Shown piece after piece: positions 1 to 8,292 of a stretch of 34,533 nucleotides of DNA. The position numbers and the translations under genes are program-made. The stretch spans positions 1 through 34,533 of the forward strand of contig CAIYBH010000259.1 in NCBI GenBank assembly GCA_903924405.1, in the 5' to 3' direction. The notes below the pieces were generated by a model. The model was not told the origin of the DNA. It saw only the letters and a list, made by a program, of their open reading frames with translations, and made no database searches. Each line of letters begins with the position of its first letter. Position 1 is the first letter of the stretch. The stretch is from an uncultured Planctomycetaceae bacterium. GTDB lineage: Bacteria > Planctomycetota > Planctomycetia > Planctomycetales > Planctomycetaceae.

Positions 1-11
1 AAACCCAATGC

Positions 12-275
12 CTATGTCTGAAGATTATATCGAGAATTCTCCACGGCCCCAGCGCCGCCCGGTGGCTGCTGCGCCAGCGAGATTTTTGATTTCAACGAAA
101 ATGGGTACGCTTGTTTAAGGGCTAGTGCAGCAACTATTGCAGTAACTGCCGCCACAGCATGGCTCAAATCCTCAGCACTACTAATGTTAATATTTAATGC
201 AGCCATGATGATTGAAAAAAGTATTATGTGTGCGATATAAAGCGTGATGAGCACAACAGGAAGGTTGCGATTCAT
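12..275 (-). CDS. Small hypothetical membrane protein
   Basis: This ORF would encode 87 residues. Two hydrophobic stretches (about residues 6-28 and 41-55) are separated by a short polar loop with an SAED sequence, and the C-terminus is basic and Gly/Pro-rich. That suggests a two-helix inner-membrane protein. A GGAA stretch lies about six bases before the ATG and could serve as a weak ribosome binding site. Base composition is visibly more AT-rich than most genes to the right, which fits the accessory character of this edge. I do not recognise a family. It could be a chance ORF; the hydrophobic pattern and plausible start are the only support. Confidence 0.4.
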   Translation of the reverse strand: MNRNLPVVLITLYIAHIILFSIIMAALNINISSAEDLSHAVAAVTAIVAALALKQAYPFSLKSKISLAQQPPGGAGAVENSRYNLQT

Positions 276-428
276 GTCGTTTCCATTCTGGGTTGACTTA
301 GTGTTTGAGAGCAGTTGCGGAGTTGTGTTGTCCCATCTCGTTTTGGTCGTGGTCGATTGCCAGTGATTTTGACATTAGTCCTCAAACAAGCGAATTCGCT
401 GAGAGGCGCAATGGATTTTTGAAAAAGG

Positions 429-457
429 CCTGAGAATACCCTGAGAATACCCTGAGG
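429..457. repeat. Short 11-bp direct repeat
   Basis: The unit CCTGAGAATAC occurs twice back to back (429-439 and 440-450), followed by a partial third copy CCTGAGG. It lies in the roughly 325-base stretch between the small membrane ORF and the transposase remnant, where I see no convincing gene. Confidence 0.6.
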
Positions 458-599
458 AAATGAGTAGATCTGGTATGAACAACAAACCAATACGCAGAAC
501 CGCAAGGAGGATCTCAGGTGAAACGGAATGTCGCAAAGAAGGTCGCCAGACGCAAGTGTCGAGTTCTTAAGAGACTTGGTTCTTCTGAGATTTTCGTGG

Positions 600-815
600 C
601 TAGTTTTCGCTTGGTTTCAGGCTGAGTTTTCCGCAGAAAAAGAGAATTCGAATTCGGTAGGGCTCGAAGATACGAAAGCCTCTCGCTGCGGACTTAATGG
701 ACTGGATGCGGCTGTTGAATCCTTCGGCCGGTCCGTTGCTGATGGGTGCGGAAAACGAAGTCAGAATTCGATCAAGGCGGTTCTTCAACATGCGAGCCAC
801 CTTCTTGATCGGGGG
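600..815 (-). pseudogene. ISL3-family transposase, 3' remnant
   Basis: Read on the minus strand, this stretch matches from memory the conserved C-terminal end of ISL3-family transposases. It reads LPPIKKVARMLKNRLDRIL, then SNGPAEGFNSRIQSIKSAA, RGFRIFEPYRIRILFFCGK and a short LSLKPSEN tail before a TAG stop. In the family this segment holds the end of the DDE domain, and the EGxNSxIQxIK motif is characteristic. Only about the last 70 residues remain. Upstream (higher coordinates) the match is lost within about 15 residues and the following sequence is in other frames, so the gene is truncated and cannot be active. It marks past transposition beside the broken defence genes. Confidence 0.75.
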
Positions 816-1075
816 TAGCCGGAGTTGCGGGCGAGTGCATCGAGGTCCGAGGTGGCATAGGTGTCCTGCAGCATCGATAGATGTCCCGATTTATAAAAGG
901 CCTCCGCACCCATCCGTCGCGAGCCGGACTGGGGTCGGCAGTCAGCGTGGTGGAAATACTACCGGCAACCGAACCCATCTGCACGGGAATCAGGGCAGAA
1001 TCTGTCCTCCACCGGAAAGGAATAGACGGTCAGGCAGGATCGCTACGCTTCAGTCCATCCTCTATGCTACCAACC

Positions 1076-1103
1076 GGGGTTGGACAACATATTGTCCAAC
1101 CCC
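1076..1103. repeat. Near-perfect hairpin, REP-like
   Basis: GGGGTTGGACAA (1076-1087) and TTGTCCAACCCC (1092-1103) are exact reverse complements around a 4-base loop. The right arm recurs exactly at 2570-2581 inside the 5' end of the nuclease gene. The hairpin sits just beyond the point where the drmA-like fragment loses homology. It could act as a transcription terminator or be a REP-type repeat; the second occurrence favours a repeat family. Confidence 0.75.
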
Positions 1104-1151
1104 TTTGGGCTTTTGGCAATTTTTCGGTGATTCTCAGTGCCGAAAACACAG

Positions 1152-1505
1152 TCAGTACACAGTCAGCGGAACTCGCCCGGCGTTGGTTGTTTTTCGGGTC
1201 CAGGCGCTGGCCCCCATGCTGCTGGGAAGATAGGACCGTCTCGCCGCAGGCGTCTCGGGCGAGTCATCGTCGTCAAGGCCAGCGGGTTCTGCGGCCTGAT
1301 CGAGTTCGTCATTGCTGGTTGGATCGCACCGTTGCGTTTCATCAGCCTCGGTCGGAACGAGGAAACCGGTCAGATACCAGCGTGAGGGTGTCTGCGGCAG
1401 AATCTCGTTGTGATTCTCCAGTGGACCCGTCGGACCGATCAGGTCAATCTGCAAGGCGTCGATCAGATTGCAGCGAACTTCCAGAGGCAAGGTGGGCGCA
1501 GTCAT
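1152..1505 (-). pseudogene. drmA: DISARM-like DrmA helicase, N-terminal fragment
   Basis: The first ~98 residues resemble, from memory, the N-terminus of the large helicase of DISARM-type anti-phage systems: LIDALQIDLIGPTG, then LPQTPSRWYLTGFLVPTEAD, an acidic SNDELDQAAEPAGLDDDD stretch, and AARRSYLPSSMG. The intact proteins exceed a thousand residues, continue with LSVLVP-type sequence after PSSMG and carry SF2 helicase motifs much further on. Here the reading diverges after PSSMG (near 1215) and stops at 1152. No helicase motif survives, so the gene is a 5' stub. Its ATG overlaps the stop of the upstream nuclease as ATGA, indicating that both belonged to one translationally coupled defence operon. 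The family call rests on recalled sequence, not a search. Confidence 0.65.
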
Positions 1506-2671
1506 TTGTCGAGCGTCTCCGAAGGATCGATGTTTTGCCGACGATTCTCGCCGCGTGCCAGACGCTCGCGGGCGAGGCGGATTGAATCGTGCAGTTTCTT
1601 TTCCAGAAGTTTCTTTGGTGGCAGTTCAGTCAGGTACTGGGCGACGCGGATTCCACTGTCGTTCAGCTGCAGCAGTTCGACGTGTTCGTCCGATTTGTCC
1701 GCACACAGGATCAGACCGAGAGGCAATTCCTCGCTGGGCTGTCTGTCGTGCTTCTGGAGCCAGCGCAGGTACAGTTCCATTTGCCCTTTGTCGGAGGCCT
1801 GGAACTTTCCCAGCTTGAGATCAATCGCCACCAGACACCGCAGGCGGCGATGGTAGAACAAGAGGTCGAGGTAGTAGTCCTCGTTGTCGACGGTGATCCG
1901 TTTTTGCCGGGCGACGAAGGCAAAGTCGGTCCCCATCTCGAGGATGAAGGCTTCCAGTTCCCGCAGGATGGCGTCTTCCACGTCCTGTTCGAGGTGTTGT
2001 CCGGACAGACCGAGAAAGTCGAGGAAGTACGGATCGCGGAAGACCATGTCGGGTGTGAGCCGGTCGTCGTCGCGGAGCGCGGCGATGTCTTTGGCGATGA
2101 GGACTTCGGGCTTCCTGCTGACGGCGGTCCGCTCGTACAACAGATGCGCGATCTTGTGCCGCAGCGTGCGGACGCTCCAGCGTTCGACTCGGCACAGTTC
2201 GGCATAGAAGTCGCGTTTGAGAGAGTCTTCGAGCGGGATCAGTTCGACGAAATGGCTCCAGCTCAATTGTCGCGACAGCGCCGCGAGAATCTCGATGTCC
2301 TGAAAGACCTCGGCGAGTTGGACCATTCGCCAGAGCGATTTTTCGGTGAATCCCTTGCCGTACTCCGCCGTCAACTGTGCCGACAGCGCCGACACAATCT
2401 CCATCCCGTACTCGCCCCGCTGGTTTTGCAGCACGTCCTCCCGAATCCGTTTGCCGATCTGCCAGTACATGGTGACCAGCGTGGAATTGACGGCGCGGGC
2501 CGTTTGTTCGCGGGCCGCTTCGATCAACTGGCGGAGATCGCCGAGCAGGGAGCGTGTTGGAACGGGCTTTTGTCCAACCCCCTCGAAAACCCTGCGAGTC
2601 TCCCGGAACCAGAATTGACGACTCGCGATGCGTCGTTTTGGGCTAAGTCTCAGCGACAGCCCCACGCTCAA
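1502..2671 (-). CDS. DUF1016/YhcG-family PD-(D/E)XK nuclease
   Basis: The 389-residue product matches the DUF1016 (YhcG) family: an N-terminal helical domain starting near residue 41 (SLLGDLRQLIEAAREQTARA), then LSRQLSWSHFVELIPL (about 132-147) and a C-terminal PD-(D/E)XK nuclease fold with EDYYLDLLFYHRRL and DLKLG (about 264-288). D269, D284 and K286 are candidate catalytic residues; the family more often has ELK where this has DLK. Relatives occur beside restriction-modification and other defence genes. The reading frame is intact and the stop overlaps the drmA-like start as ATGA. Residues 1-40 do not look like family sequence: residues 31-39 (GVGQKPVPT) are encoded by a REP-like repeat. 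The true start may therefore lie nearer residue 40, with a non-ATG codon, or the native 5' end may have been replaced. Confidence 0.85.
   Translation of the reverse strand: MSVGLSLRLSPKRRIASRQFWFRETRRVFEGVGQKPVPTRSLLGDLRQLIEAAREQTARAVNSTLVTMYWQIGKRIREDVLQNQRGEYGMEIVSALSAQLTAEYGKGFTEKSLWRMVQLAEVFQDIEILAALSRQLSWSHFVELIPLEDSLKRDFYAELCRVERWSVRTLRHKIAHLLYERTAVSRKPEVLIAKDIAALRDDDRLTPDMVFRDPYFLDFLGLSGQHLEQDVEDAILRELEAFILEMGTDFAFVARQKRITVDNEDYYLDLLFYHRRLRCLVAIDLKLGKFQASDKGQMELYLRWLQKHDRQPSEELPLGLILCADKSDEHVELLQLNDSGIRVAQYLTELPPKKLLEKKLHDSIRLARERLARGENRRQNIDPSETLDK
2554..2581. repeat. REP-like hairpin within nuclease 5' end
   Basis: On the plus strand a TGTTGGA arm and a TCCAAC arm flank ACGGGCTTTTG. 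The distal 12 bases (2570-2581) are identical to the right arm of the hairpin at 1092-1103. On the minus strand it encodes GVGQKPVPT in the nuclease ORF, so a repeat appears to have been captured as coding sequence. Confidence 0.5.
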
Positions 2672-2950
2672 AACACGAGGTCTAAGTGGCGTGTGAATTG
2701 GGAACGGGAACCGGTGTTGATCGATCCGAGTTCCGCGGTACTTCTGAAATAGCTCCGGTGGGGCGATTAGGTATCAAACAGACGCGCACGACGGCATTCA
2801 CGAATTCGCCGCTGAGTGATTTACAGTCGCTTAAAAAACGATCCTGATCTCCCCTGTGAACATCGTTTCGCCAATCCTGAGCGCAGTGCCCGCCAAGCCG
2901 AAAACCAGCTCTTGCGGTTCGGGTGGAACCTCGTCCTGCCGGTCGGGGTG

Positions 2951-3625
2951 TCAGGAATGAGGGTGCTCCCTGGCCCAGCGTGGCCAGGAGTCCGGGAGGG
3001 GGGCGGTGAAGTGCAGGGATTGTGCGGTGACGGGATGCTGCAGGGTTAGTGAGGCGGAGTGCAACGCGATGCCCAGGGCAAATGGGCGACGACTGCCGTA
3101 TTTCCGATCGCCAGGGATCGGCAGTCCCACGTGCGCTAACTGGACGCGGATCTGGTGCTTGCGCCCCGAGTGCAGTCGTATCTCCAGCAGGCTCAACCCA
3201 CCCTGCTGGTTCAACACCTGAAAGTCCAGCCGGGCCGCCTGCGCTCCTGGGGCACCAGCGGTGGTGACGATGGTCCGCATCTCCGTATCATTTCGTTTCA
3301 GCCAGTGCTGCAAGGTTCCGGTCTGAGTCTGCGGTGTGCCTTCAACAATTGCATGGTATCGCTTGTCCACCGTGTGCAGGCGAAACTGTTCGCTGAGCCT
3401 GGCGGCTGCTTTGGATGTTCTGGCGAAGACCAGCACTCCGCTGACCAGCGAATCCAGTCGGCTGACTACGCCAAGGTACACATTTCCCGGTTTGTCAAAA
3501 CGCCGCTTAATGTCCGCTTTGGCCAGTTCCAGTGCCGTGGGAATTCCCGGAAGAGCCCCCATCGTGGCCAGCGGTACCGGTTTGTTGACCACATACAGGT
3601 GGTTGTCTTCATACAGTAACTGCAT
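2951..3625 (-). CDS. RluA-family RNA pseudouridine synthase
   Basis: The 224-residue protein has the RluA catalytic domain without an S4 domain, as in TruC/RluC-type short forms. It would convert uridine to pseudouridine in rRNA or tRNA in the cytoplasm; the target cannot be read from sequence. Visible motifs are YVVNKP (11-16), the catalytic loop SRLDSLVSGV (55-64) with presumed catalytic D58, KRYHAIVEG, and GRKHQIRVQLAHVGLPIPGD. The usual HRLD motif is SRLD here, with the essential aspartate retained. The start MQLLYEDNHL fits the usual family start. It stands alone: the seven-gene operon ends 230 bases upstream of its start and the nuclease lies downstream. Confidence 0.9.
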   Translation of the reverse strand: MQLLYEDNHLYVVNKPVPLATMGALPGIPTALELAKADIKRRFDKPGNVYLGVVSRLDSLVSGVLVFARTSKAAARLSEQFRLHTVDKRYHAIVEGTPQTQTGTLQHWLKRNDTEMRTIVTTAGAPGAQAARLDFQVLNQQGGLSLLEIRLHSGRKHQIRVQLAHVGLPIPGDRKYGSRRPFALGIALHSASLTLQHPVTAQSLHFTAPLPDSWPRWAREHPHS

Positions 3626-3746
3626 GAGCGAAAACTATTCCCACGATAAAAAGGGGACCGTCGAGACCGGGTTGGCCCAACTGGTGCGGCACCTGCACAA
3701 GGTTGTGCTTCCTGATCGCCATGCGGCGGATGAGTTCAGGGGGACA

Positions 3747-3784
3747 TTTTTTACCATGGATGGACACGGATGAACACGGATTTT
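3747..3784. repeat. Intergenic low-complexity repeat
   Basis: The stretch contains a direct repeat of GGACACGGAT / GAACACGGAT after CCATGGATG. This kind of sequence is scattered between genes in many environmental bacterial genomes. A short ORF crossing it looks spurious. The rest of 3626-3855 shows no gene. Confidence 0.5.
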
Positions 3785-3821
3785 GGGGTGCGATGCGAGT
3801 CTGCAGGTGTGCTCGGGGTTG

Positions 3822-3861
3822 ATCGCGGACCAATCGCGGACTAATCACAGACCGATCACGG
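3822..3861. repeat. 11-bp tandem repeat at operon 3' end
   Basis: ATCGCGGACCA, ATCGCGGACTA, ATCACAGACCG and a partial ATCACGG follow each other with an 11-base period. The last partial unit overlaps the stop codon of the Ala/Pro-rich protein gene, so the array runs into the end of the seven-gene operon. Confidence 0.7.
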
Positions 3862-5667
3862 CTGGAATGGGTTGGTGGCGGTGGGTGGTGCTGCTGCAGG
3901 GGCTGCGGCTGGAGGCAGGCCTGCGGCGTCGCGGAGTTTCTGCAGTTCGTCAGCTTCCTTGACCCGCTTCTCGGCAGAGAAAAAGGTGTTCAATGAGTCC
4001 CCCATTTTGGTCACCATCGACTCTATTTTTCGTTTTGCCTGCGGATTCTTCGCCTGAGTTGCCTGGTCAATAGCGGGCGCTCGAATCTCATTCAGCCGCA
4101 CACTAAACGCCTCCTTCGCCGGCAAGGCGTCGATGGTGGCAATCATTTCCTGAAACTTCTCCAGATCCCGGGCTTCCGAGGCCTTCTTCGCAAGGCTCAT
4201 GTAAACGGCCTTCTCAGCCACCATGTCAACCAGTTCGTCACGCAGCAGATACATGTCCCCTTCGACACCCAGTCGAATAGAATCGTCCGGCAATTTCACT
4301 GTTTCCCGAGGCAGGATCCCCGGAGCGTAGGGAACTCGCGCCAGAAGCATGCTTCCGCTGTAGGCGTACAGCCAGAATGTCGGGTTGGCCGGATCCACCT
4401 GCAATTCCAGTTCTCCGTTGCGATCGGTCAGTACCCGCCGCGCAGGAACTGTGCTGACATCACCCTGTCGCAGTTTCTGCACCTGGTCCACACGCAGACA
4501 GATCAACGGGCGATCCGGTCGATTCTGCAGTACCAGCTTCACCTTGCTGGAGGTTGCCATTGGACGCTGTCGCAGTCCGATCTGCTGCAGATTGCGCCCC
4601 TTGCCGCCAAAAGGGACCAGCCCATGCGACAGCAGGACACCACGGGCTCGTGCGGTGTCCGTAAACTCGACGCTGGGTTCGGCAGTGGCTCCGTCGGCCG
4701 TCACTGGCAGCTCGTCGGCCGGAATCCCGCTGGTCCCGAGTTTCTGATTGAAGGCCGTGATCCGCACATAACACAGATCCAGTCGCTGCAGCAGTTTAAC
4801 TTTGCCAGGCGACTTACGATCCATCTGCCGCAGAAACGTTCGCAGGACGTCGCCTTCAGCAAGCTGAGCCGCCGAGGGATCCGGGGGCAGCAGATTGCCA
4901 GCCTGAATCACAAATTCCAGTTCCGATTTGTCCAGAGTCTGATTGGTGAACATCAGGATCGGTCGGAAACAATCACGCCCCAGACGACAGGCGGCATTGG
5001 GAACACTCAGCCGCTCGGGTTCTGTGACGCTGAGTATCGGGGACAGTTCCTGAATCCGCGAGTCAAACTCCCGACAACTGATTTCAAAACCACCGTCCGT
5101 CCCTTCCACAGCGACGAACAACACTTTCTCTGCGACACTCTCCGGATACCGCTCAATCAGCAGGGCTTCCTGCAGGCGTCCCAGCGTTTCCTGAGTTCCG
5201 GGAAGAAACCATGTGGATTCGCGAACTTCGGCCTGCCACATGCTGCCATACATCCGACGAAATCCGTCACGGATCCCGCGCGTGATTTCACTCCGATGCG
5301 CCGGCAAGGCGGTACCGGACCCGGAGAATCCAATCTCCACGTGCACACGATAGGGACGCTCCTGCAGCGGCAACTGCGCAGCGGCGGGGGCCGTTGAGGC
5401 AGGTGCCGTTGCGGCGGCAGCGGGCGCAGTTGTGGCTGCAGGTTCCGTTGTGGCAGCGGGCGCAGGAGGTGTGGTGGCCGCGGGTGCGGCGGGGGAATTC
5501 GCCGTGGCGGCCTGCGGCTGCCCTGCCCCGGCGGGCTGGCTGGAACTCACCGCTGCCGCGTCTCCGCCAGCCGGTGCTGCTTCCTGGGCGACCGCGGTGA
5601 TCGATGTCGCAATCAGCAACACCCACGCCGGAACATGCCATCGGGTTAATGCAGCCAACAGTCTCAT
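3856..5667 (-). CDS. Secreted Ala/Pro-rich protein of unknown function
   Basis: The 603-residue product begins with a signal peptide (basic start, hydrophobic core about 12-25, likely cleavage after AVA near residue 27). A low-complexity Ala/Pro/Thr linker follows to about residue 95, then a roughly 500-residue region I cannot assign (first part YRVHVEIGFSGSG; later sections look beta-rich, and the last 150 residues helical and charged), and a short Ala/Pro tail ending NPFQP. The linker resembles periplasm-spanning spacers. Its ATG overlaps the stop of the upstream solute-binding protein gene as ATGA, so it is translationally coupled and belongs to the ExbB/ExbD-kinase operon. I infer a periplasmic or envelope role; no enzymatic motif was recognised. 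Confidence 0.85.
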   Translation of the reverse strand: MRLLAALTRWHVPAWVLLIATSITAVAQEAAPAGGDAAAVSSSQPAGAGQPQAATANSPAAPAATTPPAPAATTEPAATTAPAAAATAPASTAPAAAQLPLQERPYRVHVEIGFSGSGTALPAHRSEITRGIRDGFRRMYGSMWQAEVRESTWFLPGTQETLGRLQEALLIERYPESVAEKVLFVAVEGTDGGFEISCREFDSRIQELSPILSVTEPERLSVPNAACRLGRDCFRPILMFTNQTLDKSELEFVIQAGNLLPPDPSAAQLAEGDVLRTFLRQMDRKSPGKVKLLQRLDLCYVRITAFNQKLGTSGIPADELPVTADGATAEPSVEFTDTARARGVLLSHGLVPFGGKGRNLQQIGLRQRPMATSSKVKLVLQNRPDRPLICLRVDQVQKLRQGDVSTVPARRVLTDRNGELELQVDPANPTFWLYAYSGSMLLARVPYAPGILPRETVKLPDDSIRLGVEGDMYLLRDELVDMVAEKAVYMSLAKKASEARDLEKFQEMIATIDALPAKEAFSVRLNEIRAPAIDQATQAKNPQAKRKIESMVTKMGDSLNTFFSAEKRVKEADELQKLRDAAGLPPAAAPAAAPPTATNPFQP

Positions 5668-8276
5668 GGTCGAATAATCCAGCGCTCGGCGTTGTGATAG
5701 ACAGACATCAGTCTGGCAGGAACCCCAGTGACGTTTTTACGAAACACGGCGTACTCGTCGACTTCCCAGAGTGGAATCAGGAAGGCCTGAGCTGCGATGT
5801 GATTGTGGATTCGAAACAGCTTCTGCTGTGCATCCGCAAAACTTGTGGCATAGTCCAGTCCCACCAGTTCCTGCCGCATCCAGTCCGGAAAAATTCCCAG
5901 CCGATCCATGCTGAAGGTCGGATCACTGGCCAGAACAGGCCACAGCTCCAGCAGCGGTTCCTCCATGCGCACCTGACGATAACACAGGTCCCATTCGGTG
6001 TCTTTCAGCGGTTGTCCGGCCTGGTCGCCCTGAATCACATCCACTTCAAAGCCAATCTTCTGCCAATACGTCACCATGCGTTCGGCGGCGGCACGCGGTA
6101 CCGGCCCGGGCTCCACCACAAATCGCAGTTTCGGCAGGCGGATGTAATCCACCTTCGTGTCCTTCCGAAACTGTTCCGCATCGAAGTTGATCTTGTTCTT
6201 TTTGGCCTCTTCCCGAGCAGCTTCCGTGAGCTTTGTCAGTTCCGCAATCTGCAGTTGCCGTTCAGCCGCAAATCTCAGAGCAAACGCCAGCCGCAGGTTG
6301 AATTCCGGCGGGGTCTGGCGAGGTTCCGTGGCGTAACTGGACAGGTGCCAGGCGGCACTGGTCGGTCGTCCATGCCGCATTTCGTCGTCCCGCAGCACCG
6401 TGGATTTCAGAATCCCTTCCCGGTTGACTGCGAAGGACAAGGCTCGCCGCAACTGCGCATTTGTGATGCGGTCCGACATGGGGTTGAACACAATCACGTG
6501 GGTAAGCGGCAGTGCGTATGGCCGAACGGTGAAGTCCGAGGCCTGAAAGGCGTCAATTTCCCAGGGCAGCAGTTTCGGGATGTAGTCGATGTCTCCCCTG
6601 ATCAGCGCCTGAATCATCGTCGCCCGGTCAGAAAAACGGCGTTCCTGAATTTCGGCCACGTGATATTTCCCCGAGTCATAGCCATCGGGTTCAGGAATAC
6701 TCCGCACCCACGAACTCATGTTCTCCTCCTGCTTCAGTGGCTGAAACCTGGTGGAGATCACGGTGGGTGTGGTTGCCAGTGAGACCGGCTGAGCCGTCGT
6801 GGAGTCCTGCACGCCCGGTTGCGGATCCCGGGTGATCGGAAATCGCAGCAGCGATTCAATGCTGAGCGGGACCCGGGAAAAGCGAATCCTGAGCTGGGAG
6901 GGAGAACGCACGGACACTTCCGAGACGAAGGATGCCAGTCGCGCACTGAATAAGGGATTGTTTTCGTCGATCCGATGCCCGAGGGCTTCCGCGACCGCAT
7001 TGGCCGTCAGCAAGGGCTGAGTCTGCCATGTCGGTCGCGTCTGACGGAGCGTAAACACCACCTCGCGCCCCAGGTCCGTCGGATCCCACACTTCAAAAAA
7101 TCCGGATCGAAAGTAGGTGATCTCGTCCGCTGAAGAGGGCTCAAACAAACACAATTCGGCCAGTTCCGACAGCCGCTCGCGGTGCTCCTGCGGAACCGGA
7201 TAGACGCCCTGCCCTTCAAACTCGTTGATCCCCACTCGGAGGACCTGATACCGCGAATAATACTGATTGAAGGCGGCTCGTGAGTTGCCCGTGGTCGGCC
7301 AGATGACTTCCGCTCGACTGGCCAGCGCGGCAGCCTCGGACAGTTGTCGCTGCTGAGTCAGGCTGCCAGCCTGATCCAGCAGGTCTGTGCTGAGTTTCTG
7401 CAAGCGGCCCGAGGCCGCCAGAACCGTCTCGTGCTGCGGAAACAGCTTCTGTATGCGACCAATCAGGTACCGCGCCTTACGAAAGTCCTCAGCGGCCACC
7501 GCAGCGTCAATCATCGGACCGATAATCGTGCCCACGCGAGACGGCAGCTCGGCACTGGCCGGATTACGCTGAAACACTTCATCCAGCAACGCGATGGCCG
7601 CGTAAATCTCACCCGCCGCGGCACGCTCTGAGGCCTCTACGAGCAACAGCTGTTCAAATCGCGGGACAGACTTCTCCCAGCCCGGCAGCTCCGTTTCGAC
7701 TCGCAACAGCAGTTCGTAAGCCGTCCGGAAGTCCCCGGACTGCAGCAACAAGTCCACTCGCTGCAGCATCAGGTCTTCAAAAAACAGAATCTGATCCACC
7801 TGTTCCACGGGCACCGCGTATTCGGTCAAATCGCCCGGCAGAGTGAACATGAGCTTCTTCAGGCTTTTCAGGCGGTTGGTCCGCTGCTCACGCTCTTTCT
7901 GATTCTGTGGACGTGACGCCTCAAGCTTGCGGAATTCTTCCTCCTGCTTCTGCAGCGTGTCCGGACGTGGAAACAGGGGATTGACGACCACAACCCGCCG
8001 GTCCTCGGCGACCGGTGCCTTCAGCACCACCCAGTCGAACTCTTTGTCGTCTGCGTCGGCCCGCAACAGCACTTCGGCCGTAGGCGTCTCCATCGTGGCC
8101 AGTTTGGGAAGTTCGGTCCGAGCGACCTTTTCTTCATCGCCGCGCACAACCATCGAACCCGGCAGCACCAGGGCCAGTACCAACAGCGGCAGAACGCCCC
8201 ACGGCACTTGCCGAACAGCACCTGCCGCCGCGCACAGGGTGCCTCGGGCTGCGGTTTGCTTGAATTTGTCAGTCAT
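5664..8276 (-). CDS. Family-5 solute-binding protein with helical-repeat N-terminus
   Basis: This 870-residue protein has a signal peptide (hydrophobic core about 27-42, cleavage near 47). Next comes a helix-rich, TPR-like segment (about 120-340) with repeated LLLRVETELPGW / IALLDEVFQRNP patterns. The C-terminal half resembles DppA/OppA-type extracellular solute-binding proteins (SBP_bac_5): TANAVAEALGHR, AEIQERRFSDRATMIQAL, GDIDYIP, HVIVFNP and LRRALSFAVNREGIL are family-like. About 870 residues is far longer than the usual 500-550. No ABC permease or ATPase gene is adjacent, so conventional uptake is doubtful and a sensing or scaffold role is possible. AGGGAG precedes the ATG by about nine bases. 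It follows the propeller gene by 16 bases and overlaps the next gene by ATGA. Confidence 0.85.
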   Translation of the reverse strand: MTDKFKQTAARGTLCAAAGAVRQVPWGVLPLLVLALVLPGSMVVRGDEEKVARTELPKLATMETPTAEVLLRADADDKEFDWVVLKAPVAEDRRVVVVNPLFPRPDTLQKQEEEFRKLEASRPQNQKEREQRTNRLKSLKKLMFTLPGDLTEYAVPVEQVDQILFFEDLMLQRVDLLLQSGDFRTAYELLLRVETELPGWEKSVPRFEQLLLVEASERAAAGEIYAAIALLDEVFQRNPASAELPSRVGTIIGPMIDAAVAAEDFRKARYLIGRIQKLFPQHETVLAASGRLQKLSTDLLDQAGSLTQQRQLSEAAALASRAEVIWPTTGNSRAAFNQYYSRYQVLRVGINEFEGQGVYPVPQEHRERLSELAELCLFEPSSADEITYFRSGFFEVWDPTDLGREVVFTLRQTRPTWQTQPLLTANAVAEALGHRIDENNPLFSARLASFVSEVSVRSPSQLRIRFSRVPLSIESLLRFPITRDPQPGVQDSTTAQPVSLATTPTVISTRFQPLKQEENMSSWVRSIPEPDGYDSGKYHVAEIQERRFSDRATMIQALIRGDIDYIPKLLPWEIDAFQASDFTVRPYALPLTHVIVFNPMSDRITNAQLRRALSFAVNREGILKSTVLRDDEMRHGRPTSAAWHLSSYATEPRQTPPEFNLRLAFALRFAAERQLQIAELTKLTEAAREEAKKNKINFDAEQFRKDTKVDYIRLPKLRFVVEPGPVPRAAAERMVTYWQKIGFEVDVIQGDQAGQPLKDTEWDLCYRQVRMEEPLLELWPVLASDPTFSMDRLGIFPDWMRQELVGLDYATSFADAQQKLFRIHNHIAAQAFLIPLWEVDEYAVFRKNVTGVPARLMSVYHNAERWIIRP

Positions 8277-8292
8277 GGATCACTCCCTGAAT

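Noticed and set aside
272-505. Minus-strand ORF of 77 residues
   Set aside because: It overlaps the start of the small membrane ORF, crosses the 11-bp direct repeat and shows no family feature.
1589-2752. Long plus-strand ORF opposite the nuclease
   Set aside because: It is the antisense shadow of the DUF1016 gene, whose motifs are clear on the minus strand.
3609-3848. 79-residue minus-strand ORF
   Set aside because: It translates an intergenic repeat (ACACGGATG type) and overlaps the RluA start; no family feature.
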